Origin: Anaerolineales bacterium UBA2317
GTDB lineage: Bacteria > Chloroflexota > Anaerolineae > Anaerolineales > Villigracilaceae
Direction: 5' to 3'
DNA length: 64,000 bases
NCBI GenBank assembly: GCA_002345215.1
Contig: DDVH01000050.1
Span: 82,976-146,975 of the forward strand
Part shown: piece by piece, positions 25,076-34,300 of the stretch
Position numbering within the stretch: position 1 is the stretch's first letter
Layout: the number at the start of each line of letters is the position of its first letter
Notes under the pieces: model-generated
The model's database searches: none
What the model was told of the DNA's origin: nothing
Seen by the model: only the letters and a program-made list of their open reading frames with translations
Program-made: the position numbers and the translations under genes

Positions 25076-26482
25076 ATGCGTTTTAGATATTTTGCTGGTT
25101 GGTTTCTGCTCCTGATCATTTTGATGGGGATATTTCCGCGCCCGCAAGGTGCGAGTGCGGCTCCATCCAATCAGGTGACTGCGTATGATTTGATTATTGC
25201 CATGAACACGTTGCGGGTTGCCTATGGATTGCCCCCTTTAATAGAAGACCCGATTGTTAATGCAGTGGCACAGTCCACGGCGGCGACGATGGCGGCAAAT
25301 AATATGTCTTGGCATATTGGGAATGTGCGTGGACGCATTGCGGCGGCAGGATATGGCGCGGGTGGTACTGTGTGGGCAACAGAGAACTTTGCTGTGGGGG
25401 ATATGGGCATTGACCAGATTATGGCTGTATGGGCTGACCCTGACCATATGCGCCCAGCGGTGACGCCTGAATACTGTCATGTAGGGGCGGGCACAGCACA
25501 AACATCCGATGGGAGAACCTATTACGTCTTACAAGCGGCGTATGTCTCTGGGCAAGAATGTGGAAGTTCCAGCTCTCCAGCCTCCCCGTCGTCAGGAGGC
25601 GTTTCAAATCCAGCACTGCCGAGCTTTGGGTTAATCGTCCCTGTAAAAATTGCATCACCCGATGCGGAGGGCAAAGTCTTTCACGAAGTACAGATGGGGC
25701 AATCATTGTGGGCGATTGCGATTGCTTATCAAATTACGATCCATGATATTGAAGTGTGGAATAACATTTCGCGTGATGACCCTTTGCAAGCGGGGCAGAA
25801 GTTATTTATCCCGAATGAAAACACGGTAGGCTTTGCCACGCCCACGCCGTATGGCATGATCGTGCCGCAAACACCCGATGCTAATGGAAAGATTGTGCAT
25901 GAAGTTGCGCCGTATCAGGCACTTATCACGATTGCCGATGCGTATAAAGTGACGGTTGAAAAAATCGTCTCGCTGAATGGCATTCAAGCCGATACGCCTT
26001 TGCAAGTTGGTCAGCAACTTGTTATTTCTTTGGGGAACATCACCCCCAGCCCAACCTTGAGCAACATCCAAAAACTGACGCCCGCGGCAGATGGTAAGTA
26101 TTATCATGTGGTGCAAAGCGGTGAGACACTTTCATGGATTGCAGGTTTATATGATGTTTCATTATCCAGCCTGATGGCTTGGAATGGAATGAATAATGAG
26201 TCTGTGATTTACAGCGGACAACAACTGCTTTTGCAAGTGACGCCTCCTCCTACGCTGACACCTGCTTCCACCGCGACAGTGACTCCTACCCTGACGCTTC
26301 CGCCGAGCCCATCGGCTACTTTCGCGCCAACGGGTACTCCGCTCGTTGAGGAGACAAAATCTTCGGGCGGATTAAGCGTAGGACTTAGTTTAGGCGCGCT
26401 ATTGCTTGGGATGGGTGGTTTCTTATGGTGGATATTTTCAGGTAAAGGCAGGGAAGTTGAGGATGATGAGGCTGAGGAATAA
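25076..26482 (+). CDS. Secreted CAP-domain protein with three LysM repeats
   Basis: This 468-residue protein has a signal peptide (cleavage near ASAAP, residue 29), then a CAP/SCP domain at about 36-162 (AMNTLRVAYGLPPLIEDP, MSWHIGNV, WATENFAVGD, CHVGAGTA). Three LysM domains follow at about 202-245, 265-310 and 328-375, each starting with an H-E/V-V segment and ending G-Q-x-L-x-I/L. A Thr/Pro/Ala-rich linker leads to a membrane anchor at about 435-457 and an acidic tail. LysM modules suggest binding to cell-wall glycans; the CAP function is unknown. A terminator follows. Confidence 0.9.
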   Translation: MRFRYFAGWFLLLIILMGIFPRPQGASAAPSNQVTAYDLIIAMNTLRVAYGLPPLIEDPIVNAVAQSTAATMAANNMSWHIGNVRGRIAAAGYGAGGTVWATENFAVGDMGIDQIMAVWADPDHMRPAVTPEYCHVGAGTAQTSDGRTYYVLQAAYVSGQECGSSSSPASPSSGGVSNPALPSFGLIVPVKIASPDAEGKVFHEVQMGQSLWAIAIAYQITIHDIEVWNNISRDDPLQAGQKLFIPNENTVGFATPTPYGMIVPQTPDANGKIVHEVAPYQALITIADAYKVTVEKIVSLNGIQADTPLQVGQQLVISLGNITPSPTLSNIQKLTPAADGKYYHVVQSGETLSWIAGLYDVSLSSLMAWNGMNNESVIYSGQQLLLQVTPPPTLTPASTATVTPTLTLPPSPSATFAPTGTPLVEETKSSGGLSVGLSLGALLLGMGGFLWWIFSGKGREVEDDEAEE

Positions 26483-26497
26483 GAAGGTTAAAGTGAA

Positions 26498-26525
26498 ATG
26501 GGCTATCTATAAACAGATAGCCCAT
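26498..26525. terminator. Hairpin between convergent genes
   Basis: Stem ATGGGCTATCT / AGATAGCCCAT with an ATAAAC loop, followed by TATAT. It lies between the CAP-LysM gene and the convergent secreted-protein gene. Confidence 0.75.
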
Positions 26526-26550
26526 TATATTTAGAATAACAGCAGGGTAA

Positions 26551-27459
26551 TTAACAAGCAGGGTTGTAAGGGTCTGCGTTACAGTCTACAGGGGTAGGGA
26601 CAACGGGAGGAATTGGAGTGTTTGGATCATTTGGGTCTTTTTCTTTGGTAGGCACTGTTTTGGTACAAATAGCACCATCAAAAGAAAAGCTATCCACTTG
26701 AACACTATCTACAGTGGTGCCAACTTGTAGAGGGAAGGTTGTGTCTGGTGGCAGGCTACATGACAGCACTTGGTTTCGACTGCCTGCAATTGTGCAATTG
26801 ACTTTGTAGCCATTGAATATTACCTCTAAGTTCTTACCTGTTAGGTCAGGGATGGGCTCGGACATTGGAAAGTTAATAAAGCCCAAACCCGTATCACAAG
26901 CAGAGACGTTCCCAGCCAAGACAGGTTGAAGAATAAGAATATTTGGCTGTGGGATAATAATCTCTTGCCCTGTTTCGGATGGTGTTGCCGTGAATACAGG
27001 GGTAGCTGTTAAGGTGGGGGTGACGGTAGGCGTTGGGGAAGGAACGAAATTTTCGATATAAACAACTGTGGTCGCTTTTTCTGTAAGATCCACGGGTCTA
27101 AAAGATATAAGGTTATGAGTGCCTACATGAACTTGTACAGTGGCATTACTTGTGACATACCCTAAGGCGAAGTCTTCTGTGGTGATAGTGTGAGTGGATG
27201 TGCAACTCATCTCTCTACTACTCACTTTAGAACAGACAGGTGCTGCATCCGCCACATCATTTGTAACCTTATAGCCTGTACTGAAAGAGATGTAATCCTC
27301 TCCCACTATCTTATATGTAAAGGTAATCTTTTCTCCCACTGATGTAAAAGTGGAAGGACTTGCGCTGACAGTTAATTTCAGCGTTTCACCTCCATCACAC
27401 ATTCCCCCTGAAAAAAATAGAAAAACAAATGCCAACATTGCTTGAAAAGGGATCTTCAT
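26551..27459 (-). CDS. Secreted protein of unknown function with TPT linker
   Basis: The product (302 aa) has a hydrophobic signal sequence (AMLAFVFLFFSGG) and may be lipidated at Cys21, although GGMC is not a standard lipobox. Residues about 25-135 look like an immunoglobulin-like beta domain (LTVSASPSTFTSVGEKITFTY), followed by a Thr/Pro linker (SPTPTVTPTLTATP), then a second Cys-containing domain at about 165-270 and a Pro-rich tail ending NPAC. AAGGAG precedes the ATG. No catalytic motif was found; a cell-surface or extracellular adhesion-like role is a guess. Confidence 0.7.
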   Translation of the reverse strand: MKIPFQAMLAFVFLFFSGGMCDGGETLKLTVSASPSTFTSVGEKITFTYKIVGEDYISFSTGYKVTNDVADAAPVCSKVSSREMSCTSTHTITTEDFALGYVTSNATVQVHVGTHNLISFRPVDLTEKATTVVYIENFVPSPTPTVTPTLTATPVFTATPSETGQEIIIPQPNILILQPVLAGNVSACDTGLGFINFPMSEPIPDLTGKNLEVIFNGYKVNCTIAGSRNQVLSCSLPPDTTFPLQVGTTVDSVQVDSFSFDGAICTKTVPTKEKDPNDPNTPIPPVVPTPVDCNADPYNPAC

Positions 27460-27506
27460 TGATTAAATAAAACTCCTTAGATAATATGAAAGTGACTTGC
27501 ACATAT

Positions 27507-27535
27507 ATGATGCCTTGTTATATATTTGTTGTCAA
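27507..27535 (-). promoter_or_regulatory. Candidate promoter of the secreted-protein gene
   Basis: TTGACA (27535-27530) and CATCAT (27512-27507) on the minus strand are separated by 17 bp. The -35 is perfect and the -10 matches four of six positions. Confidence 0.4.
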
Positions 27536-27539
27536 ATAC

Positions 27540-28020
27540 ATTAGATTTGGTGTTGAGAAGCAAGAAAAAAGATGTTTAGGTATAGGTTAACTATAGGATG
27601 GATATAGGATGACTATAGCAAGAAACGTGTTTTTGACCCTACATATCGGGGCTAGACTGGGAAATAGCAGCCGGGAGAACGTCGAAGGATAGTCGAAGGA
27701 ATGCCGAAGGATGACCCTAAGAGGGTTATTCCATATATGGGGGTAGTTTTTAGGGCGTGAGTTTGGGGTGCTTATACTCATCCTATACTCTGTGTAGGCT
27801 GTGACGACGTTTTTGATATCCCCAAATGTGGGAGGGCTAGTTTTGGGTAAATTCTCTTTTACCTCTTCAGACTATTACATGATTCTCTAAATACCTCTGA
27901 GGAAGAGTTGAGGATAGTAAGCGTTTGTTCTTTTGTAAAGAGACAATAAGAACAAGAGATAGGTTTCTCATCCTTATTTGGATTTACTTAACCAGATTTA
28001 CATAATCGCAGAATATTTGT
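27540..28020. repeat. Repeat-rich spacer without a credible gene
   Basis: The 583-bp gap between the secreted-protein and methyltransferase genes contains TATAGGATG twice (about 27592-27612) with a complementary CATCCTATA near 27779. It also holds three tandem CGAAGGA units (about 27681-27713), short hairpins such as ACCCT-AAG-AGGGT near 27714, and CCCC-AAATGT-GGG near 27823. No reading frame in it looks like a gene. It may be the debris of a mobile or repeat element. Confidence 0.5.
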
Positions 28021-28025
28021 TCTGT

Positions 28026-28031
28026 TATAAT
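28026..28031 (+). promoter_or_regulatory. Extended -10 box of the restriction-modification operon
   Basis: TGTTATAAT is an extended -10 element. It ends 11 nt before the ATG at 28043, and no Shine-Dalgarno sequence is present, so the leader would be about 5 nt. Confidence 0.5.
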
Positions 28032-28042
28032 GTCATTCTTCT

Positions 28043-30217
28043 ATGAATCTTTTACATTCAAGCATTCCTCTTTCTGTGCCAGCTCCTGGGAGAACAATTC
28101 AATCACTTGTTTCATCTTGGGAATCGTCAATTATTGATGTACATAAAGAATTGCTTCTATTCATACGCCATAACAAAAATGAGAGAGAGCTTATTGATTG
28201 CTACAATTCCGTATTTACTCCTCTAATACCTCTCCGAGAGTTTAAGTGTTCTTCGGACACTGAAATTCATCTAGCAACTGCTTCTATTATTACTATTTGG
28301 ATATTAGCGAGACTTAATATAAGTGGAACAAATTTATTAACCTATTCTCAAGCAGAAAAATGGTTTTTTGGAAATAAAGATGAAGAAGATGACTTATTAT
28401 TTAGCAAGTTTATTCCAAATACGATTGTTCTTAAACTAAACCAAAACAAGTTTGACGTATCATTTCATGAATTATTACCCTATATTCTAGAGCTTTTTGA
28501 ACTCAGTGCCAACAATACAAGTAAGCCTTTCCAACAGCATAAGAAATCTCAGGGATTATTCTATACACCTTCTGATTTAGCTGACTACATGGTTGAAAAA
28601 ATTAGCAAAAACCAAAATTCAAATATATCACTTAAGGGCAAGTCTTGGATAGATGCCTCATGTGGATCAGGAGTTTTCCTTTTATCCATTCTAAAGATAG
28701 CGGCAAAAAATAATATCAAAGACATAGTTGAGTTTTTTATTGATTCTGTATATGGATTAGATATTAGCCCTTTTGCAGTAAACTCTTCAGCTTTTGTTTT
28801 AACTAATTTCTTAATAGGTTCAAATAAAACTTCCGAATTATCTCCATGGTTGATATGGCAAATCGTTCGAGGTAATTTGGCTGTAATTGATACTACTTTG
28901 CTTGGGAAAGAATGCCTCAAATCGCAGGAAAGTAATAATTACAAAAAAAATAGAAACAGCATTAAGGGAAACATAAAAAATACTAGAAAGAGATATTTAA
29001 CTAATACAAATTTATATTCATTTGATCCTTCCAAGTTCTTTGCAAACAGATATTTTCAAGAAGAGAATTTCTTGAGTATCTTTGATATTTTTCCTGAGAG
29101 ATCTGAAGGATTTGATTTTTTTGTTGGAAACCCACCATACTCCGCGTTCCAAGACCCTCAGTATAAGTATATTAGGCAAGTACTCTTTAAGAGTATCGAG
29201 GATGGAACAAAAGGTAATACATATGCATTTTTTATTGAGGCTATGTGGAATTTCACGAAGCGAAAAAATGCAAAGGCGGCTTTAGTAGTACCGCTATCAA
29301 TTTCTTATAGCATGGATAAATCAATAAAAAAGTTGCGCAACCTTATAGAAGCATCTAACTGGCATTTTAGGTTTTCATTCTATGATAGAACTCCTGATTC
29401 ACTTTTTGGTGATGCGGTAAAGACTAGAAGTTGCATTATAGAACTGCATAAAAGTCAAAATACTAAAACAATTATTGAAACAAGTGGCATTATTCGCTGG
29501 AATAGCAGGAATCGAAGTAGTTTGTTCAAAAATCTAAAATTTACAACTCTTTCTAGTCACTCAATTAAGGAGTTTATACCAAAACTAAGTTCTTCTATGG
29601 AAAGAGTTGTTTATCAAAACCTAGTGAATAATCCCAAAAAGCTAGGTTCGATTTGGAAAACAGTTTCTCCAAACGTCCTTAGCAATTTAGATGTAAATGC
29701 TAGTCCTGTATATTATTATAATGTCGCATATAATTGGATTTCATGTTTTCGAAAAATACCAGCAGACAAAGATGGGAATTTGGTCCTTACCAATTCTCTT
29801 CGAGCAGTAGTTTGCAGAAACGAGAGAGAATCCGACTTTTTGTTTGCAGTTTTAACTAGCCGCTTGGTTTATTGGTTATGGCGAGTTGAAGGCGACGGAT
29901 TCCATGTAACACAATCATTTCTAAACAGAATACCAATTCACCCATCTCAATTTCATCAGAGAGCACTTAAGAGATTATCAAATCTTTCAGATATGCTTTG
30001 GAATGACTTACTAAAGAACTCCATAATAAGTATTAACTCTGGAAAAAAGACCATTAACTATTCTCCAAAGAATAGTTCTTCGCTTATTGACCAGATTGAC
30101 GAAGAAATAATTGCCTCTCTAAATATACCCAGAGAATTTGGAGAATATCTAAGAGATTACGTTCAAGAAAACATTATTGTAGGCAGACAAGACGAGATTA
30201 CAAAAAGAGGAACTTGA
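28043..30217 (+). CDS. Eco57I-like adenine-specific DNA methyltransferase
   Basis: This 724-residue enzyme has the SAM motif DASCGSG at residues 204-210, with a VYGLDISPFAV acidic strand after it, and the catalytic N363-PPY motif (VGNPPYSAF), in the order motif I then IV. These are N6-adenine methyltransferase signs of the Eco57I type. The region beyond about 480 (LSSSMERVVYQNL, then SFLNRIPIHPSQF) resembles target-recognition parts of such enzymes. No nuclease motif was found at the N-terminus, so it is not a fused type IIG enzyme. A second methyltransferase starts 7 bp downstream, which fits a system recognising an asymmetric site. Confidence 0.85.
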   Translation: MNLLHSSIPLSVPAPGRTIQSLVSSWESSIIDVHKELLLFIRHNKNERELIDCYNSVFTPLIPLREFKCSSDTEIHLATASIITIWILARLNISGTNLLTYSQAEKWFFGNKDEEDDLLFSKFIPNTIVLKLNQNKFDVSFHELLPYILELFELSANNTSKPFQQHKKSQGLFYTPSDLADYMVEKISKNQNSNISLKGKSWIDASCGSGVFLLSILKIAAKNNIKDIVEFFIDSVYGLDISPFAVNSSAFVLTNFLIGSNKTSELSPWLIWQIVRGNLAVIDTTLLGKECLKSQESNNYKKNRNSIKGNIKNTRKRYLTNTNLYSFDPSKFFANRYFQEENFLSIFDIFPERSEGFDFFVGNPPYSAFQDPQYKYIRQVLFKSIEDGTKGNTYAFFIEAMWNFTKRKNAKAALVVPLSISYSMDKSIKKLRNLIEASNWHFRFSFYDRTPDSLFGDAVKTRSCIIELHKSQNTKTIIETSGIIRWNSRNRSSLFKNLKFTTLSSHSIKEFIPKLSSSMERVVYQNLVNNPKKLGSIWKTVSPNVLSNLDVNASPVYYYNVAYNWISCFRKIPADKDGNLVLTNSLRAVVCRNERESDFLFAVLTSRLVYWLWRVEGDGFHVTQSFLNRIPIHPSQFHQRALKRLSNLSDMLWNDLLKNSIISINSGKKTINYSPKNSSSLIDQIDEEIIASLNIPREFGEYLRDYVQENIIVGRQDEITKRGT

Positions 30218-30224
30218 AGCTAAA

Positions 30225-31112
30225 ATGATTAAAGACAAGAAAGACTCAAAAACTTTAGAGAAACGCATAAAAGAGAAGAGTAAGGTTACAAAAGAAGAGT
30301 GGCGTGAATACACTAAAACTGTCTGGAGTATTCCAAACACTACGCATCCATTGCATCCTGCAGTTTTTCCAAAAGAGATACCTAATAGATTAATAAAACT
30401 ATTTTCTTTCTGGGGAGAAAGTGTCCTTGACCCTTTTGCTGGTACAGGAGTTACAGGAGTATCAGCACTTGAACTTGGCAGAAGCGCAATTTGCGTTGAT
30501 CAAAACCGTCGCTATATAAAGGAAATAACCAAAAACCTTGCAAGCGTAAATTGCCTTAATAAAAAATCCCATTTTGAAGTATTGCACGATGACAGTAGAA
30601 AATTAGGAATAAAAAATAACACTGTTGACTTAATAATAACTAGCCCGCCATATTGGGATAAAGCTGATTACGGAAAATCCAAGAAAAACTTAGGTAGTAT
30701 AAAGAGCTATCAACAATTTCTTGAAGAAATAAAACCTGTTTTCTCAGAATGTTATCGCGTATTAAAACCTGGACGAAAAATGTGTATTGTGACAGCGAAT
30801 GTTAATCAATACACGGAACATGGATTATTGTCATTTCCTTTAGCCGCAGATTTTATTTCTATAATGAGGGATGTTGGTTTTTTAATTCAATCTGAAATAA
30901 TATGGTCGAAGGACGGAACAGGTGGTAGGTGGGGCTCATATGGAAAGCAACGACCAATCTTTGGTAGTTATCCATACCCGCCTAATTTTCTCTTTAAGAC
31001 AGTGCATGAGCACATACTTGTATTTATTAAGTCGCCTTTAGAAAAAAAGAAAGGTGAAAAGGTGAAATTTATGAAAGATATTATGCGACCTGGCAAAAAA
31101 ACACGCAATTAA
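30225..31112 (+). CDS. DNA methyltransferase with TSPPYW motif
   Basis: The enzyme (295 aa) has motif X-like HPLHPAVFPKEIP (about 41-53), motif I DPFAGTG at 69-75, and the catalytic TSPPYW at 139-144, in that order. SPPYW is most often found in N4-cytosine methyltransferases, although N6-adenine cannot be excluded. The C-terminal part YPYPPNFLFKTVHEHILVF is typical of the family. It lies 7 bp after the first methyltransferase and meets the nuclease gene tail to tail with a 4-bp overlap, so the three form one restriction-modification module. Confidence 0.87.
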   Translation: MIKDKKDSKTLEKRIKEKSKVTKEEWREYTKTVWSIPNTTHPLHPAVFPKEIPNRLIKLFSFWGESVLDPFAGTGVTGVSALELGRSAICVDQNRRYIKEITKNLASVNCLNKKSHFEVLHDDSRKLGIKNNTVDLIITSPPYWDKADYGKSKKNLGSIKSYQQFLEEIKPVFSECYRVLKPGRKMCIVTANVNQYTEHGLLSFPLAADFISIMRDVGFLIQSEIIWSKDGTGGRWGSYGKQRPIFGSYPYPPNFLFKTVHEHILVFIKSPLEKKKGEKVKFMKDIMRPGKKTRN

Positions 31113-32323
31113 TCCACTGGGTAATCTTTCCAAATTTGCTTCATTCTCCTCAGAGAAATCGTATCAGATGCTAACGCTTTACTTTTGGGCAAGGCATTCA
31201 AGTATTGGCTAAGAGGTAAATATCCTTCATCATTAGGTATAACCAACATATATTCATAATAATCTTTCTCAAGTTTTCTAAAAACTAATATTGGTTTTTG
31301 TTCGCCAGTCGGGTAATTTTTAACTAATACTCGAGCACCACCAACTTCTATTTTTGCATTTTTGTTAACAGTACTCAAGACAAGTTGTCTGGTCTCAACT
31401 TCTTTTGCCGTTTCGTTAGGCTGTTTTTGGATTATACGTATATGTTGAGAGGCTTTCAAATGAAAATAGTTCTTCATATTATCTAACGTGAAATGTACTT
31501 GAGATGTACGCTTACCAGCTTTAGGCACATACTTAATAAGAACCACTTTTTGAGAATTGTTGTTACTATCTTTTTCTTTCAATTTGACTGATTTTGGTAT
31601 ATCTTCGACTTGCAGCTCATTGTTAACATCTTTTTCATCAGTTTCAATATATTTGTTGTCAATCTTCACTTTGGGGGCTTTAGGAATAGGCTTTAAACCA
31701 AAAACATCATTTAAATTATGACGTTCAAAGTCTGTATCTCTACGAAGTTTCTTTCTGGTTTGCTTCTCAGACAATATAGCTTTACGGTTAATTAAGTTTT
31801 GTAAATTTTCACTTGAAAGAGTAATTGAAAGTCCACTTTCAACATCTATCCAGCCCGCGATTGTTTCATCAATCTTTTTTATAAATTGTCTGTCAGATTT
31901 ATTACTAAATTTAAGTTCAAAAACAACAGCCATCTCATAATTTGTAAAAATTCCACCTTCTGTAAGGTTGTTAGATCCAATTATAACTCTTGCAGTCTTT
32001 TTGTTTCTAAAAATATATATCTTAGGATGAAAAGTAGAGTTGTTTCGATTGTGAAAAATGTAAAGTTCACTATTTTTACCCGCAGCATCCAAAAGCATTT
32101 GTAAACCTTCTATCGTCGTTCCATCCTGATCTATTCCTACACATATTAATATTCTCCCTCGCCGTGAAAACTTAGAAAGGGGTTTGATAATATGTTTCAT
32201 GCCTGATCTCTTAACGAATGCAACAACAGCATGAAATTCTTTCCATTTATTGCTTTGCAGTCCATCAATAAGCAAATCACCGACACGGACTTTATCATAT
32301 GGCTGAATAATAAACTTAGGCAT
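31109..32323 (-). CDS. BfiI-like PLD-fold restriction endonuclease
   Basis: This 404-residue protein carries one phospholipase-D-type motif: H99-x-K101 in TFHPKIYIF, then IIGSNNLTEGG with Asn119, and TNYEMAV with Glu130. The spacings (K to N 18, N to E 11) equal those I recall for the BfiI active-site residues His105, Lys107, Asn125 and Glu136. BfiI cuts DNA without metal and forms one site per dimer. Here the C-terminal part from about 265 would be the DNA-binding domain; a charged linker (about 205-262) separates the two. AAGGAG 6 nt upstream fixes the start. It converges on the methyltransferase pair. Confidence 0.82.
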   Translation of the reverse strand: MPKFIIQPYDKVRVGDLLIDGLQSNKWKEFHAVVAFVKRSGMKHIIKPLSKFSRRGRILICVGIDQDGTTIEGLQMLLDAAGKNSELYIFHNRNNSTFHPKIYIFRNKKTARVIIGSNNLTEGGIFTNYEMAVVFELKFSNKSDRQFIKKIDETIAGWIDVESGLSITLSSENLQNLINRKAILSEKQTRKKLRRDTDFERHNLNDVFGLKPIPKAPKVKIDNKYIETDEKDVNNELQVEDIPKSVKLKEKDSNNNSQKVVLIKYVPKAGKRTSQVHFTLDNMKNYFHLKASQHIRIIQKQPNETAKEVETRQLVLSTVNKNAKIEVGGARVLVKNYPTGEQKPILVFRKLEKDYYEYMLVIPNDEGYLPLSQYLNALPKSKALASDTISLRRMKQIWKDYPVD

Positions 32324-32433
32324 ATTTCTCCTTATTATTCGATTAGAAAAATTTTATCATAGGGAAAGTCAACGAGAGCTACTAGGTAAAATTCCCCAAT
32401 TACTTATTGTTTATTCCTTCCCCTCTCTTCTGA

Positions 32434-32439
32434 TAAAAT
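32434..32439 (+). promoter_or_regulatory. Candidate -10 of ettA
   Basis: TAAAAT within CTGATAAAATACCC; the same string CTGATAAAATACCC is found at 20279-20292, upstream of the pnt operon. The -35 region is weak at both places. Confidence 0.35.
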
Positions 32440-32478
32440 ACCCATCTCTAAAATCTATTCTCTAAACTCTGGAAACCC

Positions 32479-34149
32479 ATGTCAAACGAATCATTAGTCA
32501 TCTACTCTATGAACAAGGTCGGGAAGATTGTCCCGCCGAATAAACAAATCCTGCGCGATATATCGCTCGGCTTTTATTACGGTGCCAAAATCGGCGTGCT
32601 CGGTCTCAACGGCGCGGGTAAATCTACTCTGCTACGCATCATGGCGGGCGTGGATAAAGATTACATCGGCGAAATTTCGCAAGCCAAAGGCTACACCACA
32701 GGTCTGCTTGAACAGGAGCCAAAACTCGACGAGACAAAAACAGTCATCGAGGTAGTCAAAGAGGCGGTGTCTCCGATTGTGGAAATGCTGGCGCGCTTTG
32801 ATGAGGTCAATGCCAAGTTTGCTGAACCCGATGCAGACTTCGATGCGCTCGTGGCTGAACAAGGCAAGTTACAAGAACAACTCGATAAACATGATGCTTG
32901 GAATCTTGACCATCGCCTTGAACTTGCAATGGATGCCTTGCGTTGTCCGCCGTCTGATACGCCCATCAAAGTTTGTTCTGGTGGTGAAAAACGGCGCGTC
33001 GCACTTACGCGACTCTTGCTGACCGAACCCGACATCTTATTACTCGACGAACCCACCAACCACCTCGATGCTGAATCAGTAGCGTGGCTTGAACATCATC
33101 TGCGCGATTACAAAGGCACCGTCATTGCCGTCACCCACGACCGTTACTTTTTAGATAACGTAGCAGGCTGGATTCTTGAACTTGACCGTGGCTATGGCAT
33201 TCCGTGGAAAGGCAATTACTCTTCGTGGCTCGAACAAAAACAAGAACGCGTGCGCCTTGAAGAAAAATCTGAAAGCAAAAGACAAAAGACCCTCGAGCGC
33301 GAACTTGAATGGATTCGCATGTCGCCTAAGGCGCGTCAATCCAAAGGGCAGGCGCGTATCAGTGCTTACGAAAAATTATTGGCACAAGAAGCCGAAGCAC
33401 GCCGCGAAGATTTGGAAATTTATATTCCGCCCGGTCCGCGTTTGGGTGATGTCGTTTTTGAATTTGATAAAGTCACCAAAAGTTATGATGACCGCCTCAT
33501 TCTTGACGCCTTCACTGCTTCGGTTCCCCCCGGCAGTATCATCGGGATAGTGGGTCCGAACGGCGCAGGTAAAACGACGTTGTTGAAAATGATCACAGGC
33601 AAAGAAACGCCTGATAGTGGCAGTATCAAAATTGGTGAAACGGTCAAATTGGCATACGTAGATCAATCGCGTACGCTTGACCCAAGCAAAACCGTGTATG
33701 AAGAAATCTCACAAGGTGCTGAATCACTTGAACTTGGCAAAAGAAAAGTCAATGCCCGTGCATATTGTGCCTCGTTCAACTTTCAAGGCTCCGACCAACA
33801 AAAGAAAATCGAAGTCCTTTCTGGTGGTGAGCGCAATCGCGTGCATCTAGCCAAGACCTTAACTGAAGGTGCAAACGTTCTGCTTTTGGATGAACCCACC
33901 AACGATTTAGACGTGAACACTCTGCGCGCCTTAGAAGAAGCCTTAGAAGAATTTGCAGGCGTGGCACTTATTGTCAGTCACGACCGCTGGTTTTTAGACA
34001 GAATCTGTACCCACATCATTGCCTTTGAAGGGGATTCGGTCGCCAAGATGTATCTCGGCAACTGGTCTGATTACGAAGCGATGATGATGGAGAAGTTTGG
34101 AAAAGATTTGACTCCGCACCGGGTGAAGTATCGGACGTTGAAGAGATAA
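32479..34149 (+). CDS. ettA: Energy-dependent translational throttle protein EttA
   Basis: An ABC-F protein (556 aa) with two ATPase domains and no membrane part. The first has GVLGLNGAGKSTLL, VCSGGEKRRVAL and LLLDEPTNHLDAESV; the second has GIVGPNGAGKTTLL, VLSGGERNRVHL and LLLDEPTNDLDVNTL. Between them a charged linker (EWIRMSPKARQSKGQARISAYEK, given here in part) corresponds to the P-site tRNA interaction motif. Overall length and the N-terminal start (YSMNKVGKIVPPNKQIL) match EttA rather than other ABC-F members. It would gate ribosomes according to the ATP/ADP ratio. Confidence 0.93.
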   Translation: MSNESLVIYSMNKVGKIVPPNKQILRDISLGFYYGAKIGVLGLNGAGKSTLLRIMAGVDKDYIGEISQAKGYTTGLLEQEPKLDETKTVIEVVKEAVSPIVEMLARFDEVNAKFAEPDADFDALVAEQGKLQEQLDKHDAWNLDHRLELAMDALRCPPSDTPIKVCSGGEKRRVALTRLLLTEPDILLLDEPTNHLDAESVAWLEHHLRDYKGTVIAVTHDRYFLDNVAGWILELDRGYGIPWKGNYSSWLEQKQERVRLEEKSESKRQKTLERELEWIRMSPKARQSKGQARISAYEKLLAQEAEARREDLEIYIPPGPRLGDVVFEFDKVTKSYDDRLILDAFTASVPPGSIIGIVGPNGAGKTTLLKMITGKETPDSGSIKIGETVKLAYVDQSRTLDPSKTVYEEISQGAESLELGKRKVNARAYCASFNFQGSDQQKKIEVLSGGERNRVHLAKTLTEGANVLLLDEPTNDLDVNTLRALEEALEEFAGVALIVSHDRWFLDRICTHIIAFEGDSVAKMYLGNWSDYEAMMMEKFGKDLTPHRVKYRTLKR

Positions 34150-34155
34150 ACAACC

Positions 34156-34257
34156 ATGTCATTGCGAGCCGCGGCTCTTGCTCTTAGGCGGCATGGCAAT
34201 CCCCGCATTATGTATCAGATTGCTTCGTCGGGAAGACCACCCTCCTCGCAATGACAT
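34156..34257. repeat. GTCATTGCGAG-type inverted-terminal repeat element, copy 2
   Basis: ATGTCATTGCGAG (34156-34168) and CTCGCAATGACAT (34245-34257) are perfect inverted repeats; GGCAATCCCC and CAGATTGCTTCG inside match the body of copy 1 at 5450-5543. The 102-bp unit lies just after ettA. Confidence 0.82.
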
Positions 34258-34261
34258 AAAT

Positions 34262-34300
34262 AAAAAGAGACAGTCACCTTTAGGTGACTGTCTCTTTTTT
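34262..34300. terminator. Bidirectional hairpin terminator
   Basis: An 18-bp stem (AAAAAGAGACAGTCACCT / AGGTGACTGTCTCTTTTT) with a 2-nt loop, flanked by A and T runs. It serves ettA and, on the other strand, the anti-sigma-like gene, whose stop it overlaps. Confidence 0.9.

Noticed and set aside
27580..27720. CRISPR array
   Set aside because: The repeated words are only 7-9 bp, are unevenly spaced, and have no spacers of constant length; no cas gene is present.
27587..27781. Small coding sequence on the minus strand
   Set aside because: It reads through the repeat-rich spacer, has no ribosome-binding site and no recognisable composition.
23242..32323. A single defence island from the TIR gene to the restriction system
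   Set aside because: A CAP-LysM surface protein and a secreted protein with their own terminator and promoters lie between, so the two are not shown to belong together.
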